From Nocardioides ferulae (GTDB lineage Bacteria > Actinomycetota > Actinomycetes > Propionibacteriales > Nocardioidaceae), in assembly GCF_003660455.1 (NCBI RefSeq), contig NZ_QZVR01000001.1, positions 186,001-250,000 of the forward strand: 64,000 nucleotides of DNA. The letters run 5' to 3'. Below the pieces are notes generated by a model. The model made no database searches. It saw only the letters and a program-made list of their open reading frames with translations, and was not told where the DNA came from. A program made the translations under genes and the position numbers. Position 1 is the stretch's first letter; every line of letters starts with the position of its first letter. Of the stretch, positions 52,255-60,971 are shown one piece after another.

Positions 52255-53502
52255 GTGGCCGACGTCATCGACCCCGAGACCCCGCTGGACCCGCCTCTCG
52301 ACCCTCCACTGGACGCCGAGGAGCAGCGGGTCCTCGGCGCCCTGCTCGAGAAGCAGGTCACGGTCCCGGCCAGCTATCCGCTGACGCTGAACAGCCTGCG
52401 CACCGCCTGCAACCAGAGCAGCAGCCGAGACCCCGTGGTGGCCTACGACGAGGCGGGCGTCGAGGCGACGGTGCGGCGGCTCAAGGAGCGGGGCCTGGTC
52501 AAGGTGGTGTGGGCCGACCGCGGCCCGCGCACCCTGAAGTTCCACCAGCTGCTCAGCCACCAGCTCGAGCTCGACGATGCCGAGCGCTCCGTGGTCACCG
52601 TGCTGCTGCTCCGCGGCGCGCAGACGCCCGGCGAGCTGCGGGCCCGCACCGAGCGGCTGCACCCCTTCGCCGACCGAGACCAGGTCGAGGCGTGTCTCGC
52701 GGGCCTGGCCGCGCGGTCCCGGCCACTGGTGCGCGAGCTCGAGCGGCGTCCCGGCCAGCACGACCGCCGGTGGACCCATCTGCTCGGCGCCGTCACCGAG
52801 CCGGCTGTGGCCGCCGCGGCGCCCGCCGTGGACCGCGAGAGCGTGCTCGCCGCCGGCCCCGAGGCCCGCGACGCCAGGGTGCGCGCGTCCTACGACGCGG
52901 TGGCCGCGGCGTACGCCGAGCGGCTGGGCGACGAGCTCGCCGGTCAGACGTTCGAGGCCTGGCTCCTCGACCGGGTGGCCGCGGAGGCGGCCGGGGGGCA
53001 GGTCGTCGAGGTGGGGTGCGGGCCGGGCCATGTCACCGCGCACCTGGCGGCGGCGGGTGCCGACGCGAGCGGCCTCGACGTCTCGCCGGCGATGGTGGCC
53101 GAGGCCCGCCGGAGGTTCCCCGAGGGGCGCTACGACGTCGGCGACCTGCGCCGGCTGATGCGGCCGAACTCCGCGGCCGGCTGGTCGGCGGTGCTCGCGT
53201 GGTACAGCCTCATCCACCTGGCGGCCTCCGAGCTGCCCGACGCGGTCGCCGCCCTCGCACGACCGTTGTTGCCCGGCGGCCGGCTGGTGTTGGCGCTGCA
53301 TGCCGGCGCGGGGGTGCGCCACAACGCCTGCTGGTTCGACGTGCCGGTCGACCTCGACGTGGTGCTGCACGACCCGCACGACCTCGTCGCGATCGTGGGG
53401 GCGGCCGGACTGGTCGACGTCGAGTGGTACCACCGGGGCCCGCTGGCCGGTCGCGGCGAGACCACCGAGCGTCTCTACGTGGTGGCACGCAAGCCTGCCT
53501 GA
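52255..53502 (+). CDS. YceH-like (DUF480) protein fused to a methyltransferase
   Basis: A 415-residue fusion. Residues 12 to about 190 are a DUF480/YceH unit of two winged-helix-like domains (EEQRVLGALLEKQVTVPASYPLTLN, then RSVVTVLLLRGAQTPGELRAR). Residues about 215-400 are a class I SAM methyltransferase (VVEVGCGPGHVTAHLA, ASGLDVSPAMV, DLRRLMRPNSA). GTG at 52255 is chosen because TACCGT lies six bases upstream; an in-frame GTG at 52237 would add six residues. YceH proteins usually stand alone, so the fusion is unusual. The target of methylation is unknown. Confidence 0.75.
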   Translation: MADVIDPETPLDPPLDPPLDAEEQRVLGALLEKQVTVPASYPLTLNSLRTACNQSSSRDPVVAYDEAGVEATVRRLKERGLVKVVWADRGPRTLKFHQLLSHQLELDDAERSVVTVLLLRGAQTPGELRARTERLHPFADRDQVEACLAGLAARSRPLVRELERRPGQHDRRWTHLLGAVTEPAVAAAAPAVDRESVLAAGPEARDARVRASYDAVAAAYAERLGDELAGQTFEAWLLDRVAAEAAGGQVVEVGCGPGHVTAHLAAAGADASGLDVSPAMVAEARRRFPEGRYDVGDLRRLMRPNSAAGWSAVLAWYSLIHLAASELPDAVAALARPLLPGGRLVLALHAGAGVRHNACWFDVPVDLDVVLHDPHDLVAIVGAAGLVDVEWYHRGPLAGRGETTERLYVVARKPA

Positions 53503-53592
53503 GTGCGACGGTGCCTGATCGAGCGCGGCGACCGGGCGCTGTGGTGGGACCGGGGTGTTGCTACCACGCCTGGGTTCTTTACTCTGCGACGC

Positions 53593-54702
53593 ATGACGCA
53601 GCCTCCTGCCGGTCCACCTCCTGCCGGACCTCCTCCCGCTGGACCACCTCCCGCCGGTCCACCGCCGACCACCCCGGAGAGCCCCTCGCGCGGCCACGGC
53701 GCCCTCCCCCCGAAGGAGGACCTGCTCCGCGGGGCCGACCGGGTGCTGGTCGCCCTCGGCGTCGGGCTCCTGGCAACCGCGGTGGTGGTCTCGACGCTCT
53801 ACACGCGTGACCGAGGCTTCCTCGACGGCACGAACTTCGCCATGGGGGTGCTCGCCAGCCTGGCGCTGCTCGGCGTCGCGGCCGCGGGCTGGGTGCTCGA
53901 CCGCGCCCGCGACCGCGAGACCGACCTGGTCGCCTGGCCGGGGGCCTTCGGCGTCGTCGGGGTCGGTCTGATGATCGGCGTCCTCATGGACGACAACCAG
54001 GCCACCGCCTACGTCGTGGGGCTGGTGGTCGCGGCTCTCGCAGCGGGCGGCTACCTGCTCACTCGGCGGTCACCGTTCGTCCTGGTCGCCGTGGCCGGGC
54101 TTTCCGCCTTCTACAGCCAGGCGATCGAGGACATCTTCGACCTCGGCGAGGGCGGCGACAACGCTGCTGCCGGCGCGAGCGCCGCCCTGCTGGTCTTCAC
54201 GATCGCGGTGACCGTGGCGGCCTGGTGGCTGCCCGAGCGCGTGCTCGTGGGTGTCACCGTCGGCGCGGTCGCCGTGCTCGGCAACGCGGTGCTCCTGATC
54301 GGCCTGGGTGTGCTCGCGGCGGTGCAGACCGCGTTCAGCGCCTTCGAGATGCCCGAGCTGACCTTCGACGACCTCGAGGAGGGGAGCGGCGACCTGTCCG
54401 CCTTCCAGCCCGAACGGTTCGACGCCTACGACAACGACGTGTGGACGATCGTGGCGTTCACGATGCTGCTGGTCATCGGCTGGGCAGCCTGCGCCCTGCT
54501 CACCCGTGCGGTCGGCTACCGGCTGCTGGTCGTGGCCGGACTCGCGCTGGTGGTGCCCGTCGCGCCCCTAGCGCTGTCGGCCGACCACCCGACGTACTGG
54601 GAGCTGGTCTTCGCCGTCCTCGGCGGTGCGGTGTTGGCGATGGTGCTGGCGCGGGTGCTGTTCGCCCGGCGTGCCGAGCCGGCCGGGAGGCCACCCTCCT
54701 GA
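53593..54702 (+). CDS. multi-pass membrane protein with proline-rich N-terminus
   Basis: A 369-residue protein. The cytosolic first 25 residues repeat the unit PPAGP (15-bp DNA repeat), as in membrane proteins that expose PPAG tails. Eight or nine hydrophobic helices follow, with an acidic loop between (MPELTFDDLEEGSGDLSAF). No enzymatic motif is visible. The ATG at 53593 is seven bases after TACTCT (53580-53585), a leaderless -10; the frame is open further upstream but without support. It converges with cspA over a perfect hairpin. Confidence 0.65.
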   Translation: MTQPPAGPPPAGPPPAGPPPAGPPPTTPESPSRGHGALPPKEDLLRGADRVLVALGVGLLATAVVVSTLYTRDRGFLDGTNFAMGVLASLALLGVAAAGWVLDRARDRETDLVAWPGAFGVVGVGLMIGVLMDDNQATAYVVGLVVAALAAGGYLLTRRSPFVLVAVAGLSAFYSQAIEDIFDLGEGGDNAAAGASAALLVFTIAVTVAAWWLPERVLVGVTVGAVAVLGNAVLLIGLGVLAAVQTAFSAFEMPELTFDDLEEGSGDLSAFQPERFDAYDNDVWTIVAFTMLLVIGWAACALLTRAVGYRLLVVAGLALVVPVAPLALSADHPTYWELVFAVLGGAVLAMVLARVLFARRAEPAGRPPS

Positions 54703-54707
54703 AATGA

Positions 54708-54746
54708 CCGACGGCGGCCACGATGCGTGATCGTGGCCGCCGTCGG
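54708..54746. terminator. bidirectional hairpin terminator between two convergent genes
   Basis: CCGACGGCGGCCACGAT (54708-54724) and its exact complement (54730-54746) form a 17-bp stem with a five-base loop. It lies between the ends of the membrane-protein gene (54702) and the cold-shock gene (54767). No run of U follows, so it may rely on another factor or stall polymerase by stem strength. Confidence 0.75.
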
Positions 54747-54766
54747 CGGTGGTGCTGGGGGTCTGG

Positions 54767-54970
54767 TCAGACCGCGCGCACGTTCTCGGCCTGGGGGCCC
54801 TTGGGGCCCTGGGTCACGTCGAACTCGACACGCTGCTCCTCACGGAGCGACTTGAAGCCGGTGCCGCTGATCGCGGTGTGGTGGACGAACACGTCCGCGC
54901 CGCCGCCATCCTGGGCGATGAAGCCGAAGCCCTTGTCGTCGCTGAACCACTTCACGGTGCCTTGCGTCAT
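54767..54970 (-). CDS. cspA: cold-shock protein
   Basis: A 67-residue CSD protein. The RNP motifs KGFGFI (RNP-1) and VFVHHTAI (RNP-2) are complete, and the start [14 protein letters not shown] is typical. It binds single-stranded nucleic acids and melts RNA structures in the cytosol. The ATG at 54970 is chosen by the family start; about 300 bases of leader precede it. Transcription would run off towards the hairpin at 54708. Confidence 0.93.
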   Translation of the reverse strand: MTQGTVKWFSDDKGFGFIAQDGGGADVFVHHTAISGTGFKSLREEQRVEFDVTQGPKGPQAENVRAV

Positions 54971-55273
54971 GCGTATTCCTCTTCGATTCGATGCGTGGAG
55001 GACGCACTTCGCCCGCCACGGAGCTGAAGACATCTGCAGGGCGACCTGATGTCCAGCGGAAGCGAGAACCAAGGAACGATGCGATGAACCGGTGCCCGCG
55101 AGGCGGGCGCACGAGGGAGTTGGATCCCTTCAACACCCCCCACCGTAGCAGTGTCCGGGGGCGGCGACCCCATCGCAGCCGGGCGGCATGATCCCGACCG
55201 GCCGGGGGAACCGCAGTGTCGGTGGCGGGTGTCCGCCCGCCGGCCCACACCGACGACGAGAGAAGGGCAGTCG
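54971..55273. other. leader region of cspA and gap before 55274
   Basis: The 303 bases between the cold-shock start and the plus-strand small gene contain no coding sequence I can support. Long 5' leaders are usual for cold-shock genes. Near 55262 GAAGGG serves the plus-strand gene. No clear operator or stable hairpin was identified. Confidence 0.4.
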
Positions 55274-55519
55274 ATGGCGACGTACGACGCAGACCTGCAG
55301 GCGGCCGTGGACGCCACCTCGGTGGCCAAGGACGCCGGGGAGGTCGAGCCGGGCGGTCTGGCCGACTACCTGCGCCGAGAGCTGGCCGAGCGCGAGATCG
55401 AGACCAGCGACGACGCCTGGGTGCAGATGGTCGTCGAGAACATCGAGCGCGACCCGAACTTCATGGTCGACACCGAGCCGAGCGACTACACCTCGCCGGA
55501 ACGGGGCCAGGAGTCCTGA
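55274..55519 (+). CDS. small acidic protein of unknown function
   Basis: An 81-residue, mostly helical, acidic protein (MATYDADLQAAVDATSVAK, then LADYLRRELAEREIETSDD). No membrane segment and no cysteine. GAAGGG seven to twelve bases upstream supports the ATG at 55274. It lies downstream of the cold-shock leader on the other strand and ends 13 bases from the stop of the MaoC gene. I do not recognise a family. Confidence 0.5.
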   Translation: MATYDADLQAAVDATSVAKDAGEVEPGGLADYLRRELAEREIETSDDAWVQMVVENIERDPNFMVDTEPSDYTSPERGQES

Positions 55520-55532
55520 CCCGCGGGGCCGG

Positions 55533-56414
55533 TCAGGCCTCGGTCAGCACGCAGTCGGCGAGCACCGGTGCGCCGTCGCGGTCGCCCTCGCCGGCGATCG
55601 TGGCGGCGGCCACCACGCGGCTACCCTCGCGCCAGCCGCGCACCCGGATCGTCTCCCCGGGGAAGACCACGCCGGCGAACCGGGCGGTGAACGAGCCCAC
55701 CCGGGTGGCGTCGGCGCCGAGCAGCTCGTCGGTGAGCGTGCGCAGCACGATGCCGTAGGAGCAGAGCCCGTGCAGGATCGGCGCCGGGAAGCCCGCCGCC
55801 TTCGCGAAGTCGGGGTCGGCGTGCAGGGGGTTGCGGTCACCGCACAGCCGGTAGAGCAGTGCCTGCTGGGGCGTCACGGCGTACGTCGTGTCGGTGTCCG
55901 GCGCGCGGTCGGGAAGCTCGACCTTCTCGGAGGTGCCGCGGTCGCCACCGAAACCGCCCTCGCCGCGCACGAAGATCGAGGAGCGCACCGTCCACAGCTC
56001 CTCGCCGGACGGCGCGGTGGCGACGCCCTCCTGCCAGATCACCGCGGCCTTGCCCTTGTCCCACACCTCGCTGATCCTGGTGCGGATGCTCGCCGAGCCG
56101 GCCGTCGGCAGCGGGCCGTGCACGGTGATCGACTGGGAGCCGTGCACCACCTGGGCCAGGTTGATCTCGCAGCCGGGCAGGTCCAGCGGCGGCGGGTCGG
56201 TCTCGTGGAAGGTGGGCGCCACGACGCCGAACGACGGCAGCACCTGCAGCGCGGGGCCGTCGAGGGTGTAGCGGAGGGCGTCGGGGGAGACCTGGTCGCC
56301 CGGCCGTGAGCCGGCGCCGATGCCGAGGTGGTAGAGCAGCACGTCGCTGGCGGTCCAGGAGAACTCGCGGGTGCCCAGGTCGGCCCCGACGGCGACGGAC
56401 GGGTCGATCGGCAT
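55533..56414 (-). CDS. MaoC-family 2-enoyl-CoA hydratase (Rv3538-like)
   Basis: A 293-residue double hot dog protein. The N-terminal half is an inactive-type FAS1-like MaoC domain; the C-terminal half carries the hydratase motif LCGDRNPLHADPDFAKAAGF with Asp, Asn and His in place. GPAL-type and HGLCSYGIV segments follow. It is encoded directly after kstD with a one-base TGATG overlap, the same pairing as Rv3537-Rv3538 in M. tuberculosis, where the hydratase takes part in sterol side-chain oxidation. Which acyl chain it hydrates is inferred from context. Confidence 0.85.
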   Translation of the reverse strand: MPIDPSVAVGADLGTREFSWTASDVLLYHLGIGAGSRPGDQVSPDALRYTLDGPALQVLPSFGVVAPTFHETDPPPLDLPGCEINLAQVVHGSQSITVHGPLPTAGSASIRTRISEVWDKGKAAVIWQEGVATAPSGEELWTVRSSIFVRGEGGFGGDRGTSEKVELPDRAPDTDTTYAVTPQQALLYRLCGDRNPLHADPDFAKAAGFPAPILHGLCSYGIVLRTLTDELLGADATRVGSFTARFAGVVFPGETIRVRGWREGSRVVAAATIAGEGDRDGAPVLADCVLTEA

Positions 56415-58144
56415 CAGGCGGTCTCCTTCTCGGTGGCGGGCTCGGTGGGGGTCGTGGCGGTGGAGCCGGCGGCCGCGAGGTCTTCGGCGGCCAGGTAGCC
56501 GAACGTGATCGCCGGCCCGATGGTGGCGCCCGGGCCCGCGTAGGTGCGGCCCATCACCGCCGCAGAGCAGTTGCCGGCGGCGTACAGGCCGGCGATGACC
56601 GACCCGTCGGGGCGCAGCACCCGCGCCCGCTCGTCGGTGACCAGCCCGCCCTTGGTGCCGAGGTCGCCGGGCACGATCTTGACCGCGTAGAACGGCGCCT
56701 GGTCGATCACGTGCAGCGATGGGTTCGGCTTCACGGTGGGGTCGGAGTAGTACTTGTCGTAGGCGCTCTCGCCGCGGCCGAAGTCGGCGTCGACCCCGGA
56801 GCGGGCGAAGCCGTTGAAGCGCTCCACCGTGGCCTTCAGGCTCTCCGCCGGCACCTCGATCTGGGCGGCCAGCTCCTCGAGGGTGGCGGCCTTCTTCACC
56901 GTGCCGTTCTTGTACCAGCGGCCGGGGAACGGCTGTCGGGGGGAGAGCCCGGCGAAGAGGTAGCGGTTGCGGTAGCGCTGGTCGATCACCATCCACGCCG
57001 GCACGTGCGAGACGCCGGTGGCCTGGCCGCGGTAGATCTCGTGGACCGCCTCGACATAGGGGAGCGCCTCGTTCATGAAGCGCTTGCCGTCGGCGTTGAC
57101 GATGATCGACCCCGGCAGGTTGCGCTCGGCCAGGCAGAACCACGGCCCCGAGGGCAGCGGGATCGTGGGACCCCACCAGGCGTCGTCCATCAGGTCGACC
57201 TCGGCCCCGGCGGCGATGCCGGCGAGGATGCCGCCGCCGGTGTTGTTCTGCGACCCGGTCGTCCAGTCCACGGAGGTGGGGGAGGGTTGGTGCTTCTCGC
57301 GCAGCTCGAGGTTGCGCTCGAAGCCGCCGCTGCCGAGCACCACGCCGCGCCGCGCTCGGATCTCGTGGGCCTGCCCGTCGCGGGTCACCCGGACGCCGAC
57401 CACCCGGCCGTCCTCGATCAGCAGGTCGGTGAGCTCGGTCTCGTAGGCCACCGGGACGCCCGCGTCGATCAGGCCCTGGCGCAGGCCGATCGCCAGCGCG
57501 TTGCCCATCGCATACATCCGCTGCCCGCGCAGCAGGCTGACCAGCCGCTTGGCCATCACCTTGAGCATCGTGAGCGGGCCGCGGACCGTGCGCAGTCCCA
57601 GGCTGATCTTGCGGAAGTCGGCCTGGGTGACGATCAGGTTGGCCGGGGCCTTGGTGTACTGCGGGTGCAGCCGGTCCAGCTCGGGGCCGAGGAAGCGGGC
57701 GTCCAGGGGCACCGGCTCGACGCTGCGGCCCAGGGCCCGTCCGCCGGGCGCCTCGGGGTGGTAGTCGGAGTAGCCGGGCACCCAGCGCAGCCGCAGCGGG
57801 GTCTTGGCGCGCAGGAAGTCGAGCACCTCGGGGCCGCGGTCGAGGTAGGTGTCGCGGCGCTGCTTGGGGACGACGTCGCCGACGATCGCGTCGAGGTAGC
57901 GCTTGGCCTCGGCGAGGTCCCCGGCGGCGACCTGGCCCGCGGCCCGCAGCGCGTAGTTGCCCGGGACCCACACACCGCCTCCGCTGCGCGCGGTGCTGCC
58001 GCCGAACCAGGGGCTCTTCTCGACCAGCACGGTGTCGAGGCCGAGGTCCGCGGCCCGGAGCGCGGCGGCCATCCCGGCGCCTCCGGCACCGACGACGACG
58101 ACGTCGACCTCGGCGGGAAGCGGGTCCACGGAGGGGGTGCTCAT
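56414..58144 (-). CDS. kstD: 3-ketosteroid delta-1-dehydrogenase
   Basis: A 576-residue FAD enzyme introducing a double bond at C1-C2 of 3-ketosteroids, the step before ring B opening. FAD binding is visible as VVVGAGGAGMAAA (residues about 16-28) and WFGGSTARSGGGVWVPGN, and near the C-terminus GLYAAGNCSAAVMGRTYAGPG and ATIGPAITFGYLAAED carry the Tyr and Gly conserved in KstD. The ATG is at 58144; TACAGT (minus strand, plus 58153-58158) lies eight bases upstream and overlaps the KstR-like operator. Length and motifs match the family well. Confidence 0.93.
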   Translation of the reverse strand: MSTPSVDPLPAEVDVVVVGAGGAGMAAALRAADLGLDTVLVEKSPWFGGSTARSGGGVWVPGNYALRAAGQVAAGDLAEAKRYLDAIVGDVVPKQRRDTYLDRGPEVLDFLRAKTPLRLRWVPGYSDYHPEAPGGRALGRSVEPVPLDARFLGPELDRLHPQYTKAPANLIVTQADFRKISLGLRTVRGPLTMLKVMAKRLVSLLRGQRMYAMGNALAIGLRQGLIDAGVPVAYETELTDLLIEDGRVVGVRVTRDGQAHEIRARRGVVLGSGGFERNLELREKHQPSPTSVDWTTGSQNNTGGGILAGIAAGAEVDLMDDAWWGPTIPLPSGPWFCLAERNLPGSIIVNADGKRFMNEALPYVEAVHEIYRGQATGVSHVPAWMVIDQRYRNRYLFAGLSPRQPFPGRWYKNGTVKKAATLEELAAQIEVPAESLKATVERFNGFARSGVDADFGRGESAYDKYYSDPTVKPNPSLHVIDQAPFYAVKIVPGDLGTKGGLVTDERARVLRPDGSVIAGLYAAGNCSAAVMGRTYAGPGATIGPAITFGYLAAEDLAAAGSTATTPTEPATEKETA

Positions 58145-58154
58145 GGCGCGGAAC

Positions 58155-58168
58155 TGTAACAGGTTCTA
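58155..58168. promoter_or_regulatory. KstR-like operator before kstD, overlapping the lipase stop
   Basis: TGTAACAGGTTCTA fits TnnAACnnGTTnnA fully. It overlaps TACAGT, the likely -10 of kstD on the minus strand, and its last three bases are the TAG stop of the lipase gene read on the same strand, so kstD can be transcribed from here or by read-through. Confidence 0.82.
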
Positions 58169-59170
58169 GCTGGCTTCCGGGTCGTCGACGTAGGGCCGGG
58201 CGTACGCCGGCACCGCCGGCTCGGCGGACACCCACCGGCGTGGGTCGGCGAGCCCGGTGGCGAAGCGGGCCACGCCCCGGAGGAAGGCGAGGGAGCCGAG
58301 CGGGTCGCCGTGCGGGATGAACACCTGTTCGCAGGTGTCGCCGGGAAGCCGTGCGGGGTCGGCGGGTCCCGAATGGGTGAGCGCGTCGAGGGTCAGCGCG
58401 TAGGCCACCGGGTCGCCGAGGATCATGGCGTGCTCGGAGGGGTCCTGGACACAGACGTCCTGGAGCAGCACATTGGCGGCGCCGTCGAGCTGTGAGGCCG
58501 CGGGCTGGGGCCGCACGATCTCGTCGTACTGAGTGAACAGCGACGACACGTCGACACCCGCGGGGATCGGCGCGGTGCGCAGCGCGGCGACGTGGTCGGA
58601 TCCCCTGCGCAGCTGCCAGGCGAGCGGGGCGCACCGGCGCGCGAGGCACAGCTCGTCGGCGAGCTGGGTGCCGCCGAAGGGGCCGGCCAGGCCGACCACG
58701 TCGGTGACCCGCTCCGCGATCCGGGGCCAGAACTTGACCGCCCACACGGCCAGCGCCGCGCCTTGGCTGTGGCCTACGACGGCGACCGGTCCGCCGGCCT
58801 GGCGCGACGCCGTACGGACCGCGGCGCGGACGTGCTCGGCGGCGACGGCGAGGCTGCCGAGACCGTGGTCGGGCAGCTGCACCGCACAGGTGGCGAAGCC
58901 GTCCGCACGGAGCGCCGGCTGGTAGTTCCACGACCAGGTCTCGTCGATGGTCTCGCCGGTGCCGTGCACGAGCAGGACGACGCCGCGGGCCGCACGTAGC
59001 TCGGCCACGGGCTGGCAGTGCGTCGCCTGCGCGAGGGTCGAGGAGGCCCGGGTCGGGGCCGGCGTGGTGGCCGCAGGAGCCGCGTCCACCGGACCCGGCG
59101 CGGCCACGAGGGCCAGGGTCAGCGCGGGGAGGATGGTGAGGCAGGCGCGCCCCAGGTGGCGAAGCGTCAT
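58166..59170 (-). CDS. secreted alpha/beta hydrolase (lipase-like)
   Basis: About 334 residues from the ATG at 59170 with a Sec signal peptide (LTILPALTLALVAAPGPVDA). LLVHGTGETIDETWSW, then GHSQGAALAV (nucleophile) and, late, IPHGDPLGS give the hydrolase fold. Five or more cysteines in the mature part (HCQPV, CLARRCAPL, DTCEQ) suggest disulfides. An in-frame ATG at 59224 gives an 18-residue extension and is less likely. It runs into kstD with 21 bases between, so it may supply sterol esters outside the cell to the pathway. Confidence 0.75.
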   Translation of the reverse strand: MTLRHLGRACLTILPALTLALVAAPGPVDAAPAATTPAPTRASSTLAQATHCQPVAELRAARGVVLLVHGTGETIDETWSWNYQPALRADGFATCAVQLPDHGLGSLAVAAEHVRAAVRTASRQAGGPVAVVGHSQGAALAVWAVKFWPRIAERVTDVVGLAGPFGGTQLADELCLARRCAPLAWQLRRGSDHVAALRTAPIPAGVDVSSLFTQYDEIVRPQPAASQLDGAANVLLQDVCVQDPSEHAMILGDPVAYALTLDALTHSGPADPARLPGDTCEQVFIPHGDPLGSLAFLRGVARFATGLADPRRWVSAEPAVPAYARPYVDDPEAS

Positions 59171-59209
59171 GCAGCGGATAACGCGGTGCACCGCCTCCGG
59201 GCTACGTGT

Positions 59210-59225
59210 CAGGGTGAGGTGCATG
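59210..59225 (+). promoter_or_regulatory. possible leaderless promoter of the VOC gene
   Basis: CAGGGT at 59210-59215, one base off TAnnnT, is followed after seven bases by the ATG at 59223. The match is weak. Confidence 0.35.
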
Positions 59226-59594
59226 GCCTCCCGGACCGCGAACTTCTGCCTCGACGCCCACGACCCCTACGCCCAGACGCTGTGGTGGGCCCAGGTGCTC
59301 GACGACTTCCGGCTCACCGACGAGGACCAGGGGCCGGACGACGAGGAGTGCGGGCTGGACGCCCCGGACGGTCGGGCCCTGTTGTTCCTGCGGGTGCCCG
59401 AGCCGAAGACCGTCAAGAACCGGATGCACATGTGCCTGCGCCCCTCGGACCGCACTCGGGACGAGGAGGTCGAGCGGCTGCTCGGGCTCGGGGCGACGCT
59501 GGTCAACGACCTGCGCGACGGCCCCGACAAGGGCTGGGCGGTGCTCGCCGACCCCGAGGGCAACGAGTTCTGCGTCCTGCGCCCCCTGCCCTGA
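59223..59594 (+). CDS. VOC (glyoxalase/bleomycin resistance) family protein
   Basis: A 123-residue single beta-alpha-beta-beta-beta unit pair. ANFCLDAHDPYAQTLWWAQVL opens it, MHMCLRPSDRTRDEEVERLLGLGA follows and NEFCVLRPLP closes it, the pattern of small actinobacterial VOC proteins. Metal-binding His and Glu are partly visible (His in MHMCL, Glu in GNEFCVL). The function is unknown. It is divergent from the lipase gene (59170) and ends before a hairpin repeat. Confidence 0.7.
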   Translation: MASRTANFCLDAHDPYAQTLWWAQVLDDFRLTDEDQGPDDEECGLDAPDGRALLFLRVPEPKTVKNRMHMCLRPSDRTRDEEVERLLGLGATLVNDLRDGPDKGWAVLADPEGNEFCVLRPLP

Positions 59595-59617
59595 TCTGCC
59601 GGGGTCGGTGGATTTCG

Positions 59618-59678
59618 CCGACGCGTCACTGGTTCCCGCCTTTTCGCGGCGTGTCGGGGAACGCTTGACGGGTCGTCG
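59618..59678. repeat. 61-bp hairpin repeat, copy A
   Basis: CCGACGCGTCACTGGTTCCC to the final GGGTCGTCG forms 61 bases that match 63490-63550 at about 50 positions. CGCC and GGCG, and GTTCCC and GGGAAC, pair around a short loop. It lies after the VOC gene and 68 bases before the hsaA operator. Confidence 0.75.
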
Positions 59679-59745
59679 CCCGCGGATCGTGCGCCCGGGG
59701 GCCGACTCGTCATCCACCCGTAACCTCTGCCGTCTTGCACCGAAT

Positions 59746-59759
59746 TGGAACGTGTTCTA
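59746..59759. promoter_or_regulatory. KstR-like operator before hsaA
   Basis: TGGAACGTGTTCTA fits TnnAACnnGTTnnA fully. It overlaps TAGTTT (59758-59763), a -10 candidate on the plus strand, and lies 34 bases before the hsaA ATG. Confidence 0.82.
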
Positions 59760-59793
59760 GTTTGGTCGTCCCAGCAAGACAGGAGAGACCCTC

Positions 59794-60969
59794 ATGCCCC
59801 AGGCGTCCCAGGCTGTGCTCGACGGCGTGCGTGACCTGCTGCCCACCTTCCGCGAGCGGGCAGACGAGACCGAACGGCTCCGGGTGGTCCCGGAGGCGTC
59901 GGTCAAGGAGCTGGAGGAGGTCGGGTTCTTCCGGCTCCTGCAGCCCCGTCGCTTCGACGGGTTCGAGGCCGATCCCGTCAGCTTCTACACCGCGGTGCGC
60001 GACATCGCCTCCGCGTGCGGCTCCACCGGCTGGATCTCCAGCGTGGTCGGCGTCCACCCCTGGCAGGTGGCGCTCTTCCCCGACGAGGCCCAGCAGGCGG
60101 TGTGGGGCAGCGACACCTCGACCCGGCTCAGCTCGTCGTACTCGCCGACCGGCAAGGCCACCGTCACCGACGGCGGCTACACGCTGTCGGGCAAGTGGAG
60201 CTTCTCCTCCGGCTGCGACCACTGCAGCTGGGTGCTGCTCGGGGGGCTCGTCTTCAACGACGACGGTCAGGTCGTCGACTTCAAGACGTTCATGGTGCCG
60301 CGGGAGAAGTACACGATCGTCGATGTCTGGCACACCGTCGGCCTGCGCGGCACCGGCTCCAACGACATCATCGTCGACGACGTGTTCATCCCCGAGGCGT
60401 TCACGCTCTCGATGAGCGACACCGGGCGCTGCTTCGGACCGGGTCAGGAGCAGAACACCAGCGACCTCTACAAGCTGCCCTTCCACTCGATCTTCACCGG
60501 CACTATCACGGTGCCGATCATCGGCATGGCCAGCGGCGCCTACGCCGAGCACGTCGAGATGCAGCGCAAGCGGGTGCGCGCGGCGTACATCGGGGAGAAG
60601 GCGTCCCTCGACCCGTTCGCGGCGGTCCGGATCGCGCGGGCCTCGTCGGAGATCGACGCCGCCTGGGCGCTGCTGGTCAACAACGTGCGCGAGGAGATGG
60701 CCTGCGTCGAGCGCGGTGAGAAGATCCCGCTCGAGCTGCGGCTGAAGGTGCGCCGCGACCAGGTGCTCGGCACCGAGCGGGCGATCGGCGCCCTCGACAC
60801 GCTGTTCGAGGCCTCCGGCGGCCGCGCGCTGGCCGAGGGCACCTACCTGCAGCGGGCCTGGCGCGACGCCCACGCCGGGCGGGTGCACGCAGCCAACGAC
60901 GTCGAGCGGGCGCTGCAGATGTACGGCGCGCTGGAGTTCGGCCACAAGATCGACCCGGGGATGTACTGA
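59794..60969 (+). CDS. hsaA: 3-HSA hydroxylase, oxygenase subunit HsaA
   Basis: A 391-residue flavin-dependent monooxygenase of the acyl-CoA dehydrogenase fold. With reduced flavin from HsaB it hydroxylates the phenolic ring A of the secosteroid 3-HSA to a catechol. SACGSTGWISSVVGVHPWQ and LRGTGSNDIIVDDVFIP are typical of the HsaA/HpaH group, and FEASGGRALAEGTYLQRAWRDAHAGRVH ends it. AGGAGAG is seven bases upstream of the ATG. KstR-like operator and -10 lie just before. First gene of hsaA-hsaD-hsaC-hsaB. Confidence 0.92.
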   Translation: MPQASQAVLDGVRDLLPTFRERADETERLRVVPEASVKELEEVGFFRLLQPRRFDGFEADPVSFYTAVRDIASACGSTGWISSVVGVHPWQVALFPDEAQQAVWGSDTSTRLSSSYSPTGKATVTDGGYTLSGKWSFSSGCDHCSWVLLGGLVFNDDGQVVDFKTFMVPREKYTIVDVWHTVGLRGTGSNDIIVDDVFIPEAFTLSMSDTGRCFGPGQEQNTSDLYKLPFHSIFTGTITVPIIGMASGAYAEHVEMQRKRVRAAYIGEKASLDPFAAVRIARASSEIDAAWALLVNNVREEMACVERGEKIPLELRLKVRRDQVLGTERAIGALDTLFEASGGRALAEGTYLQRAWRDAHAGRVHAANDVERALQMYGALEFGHKIDPGMY

Positions 60970-60971
60970 GC

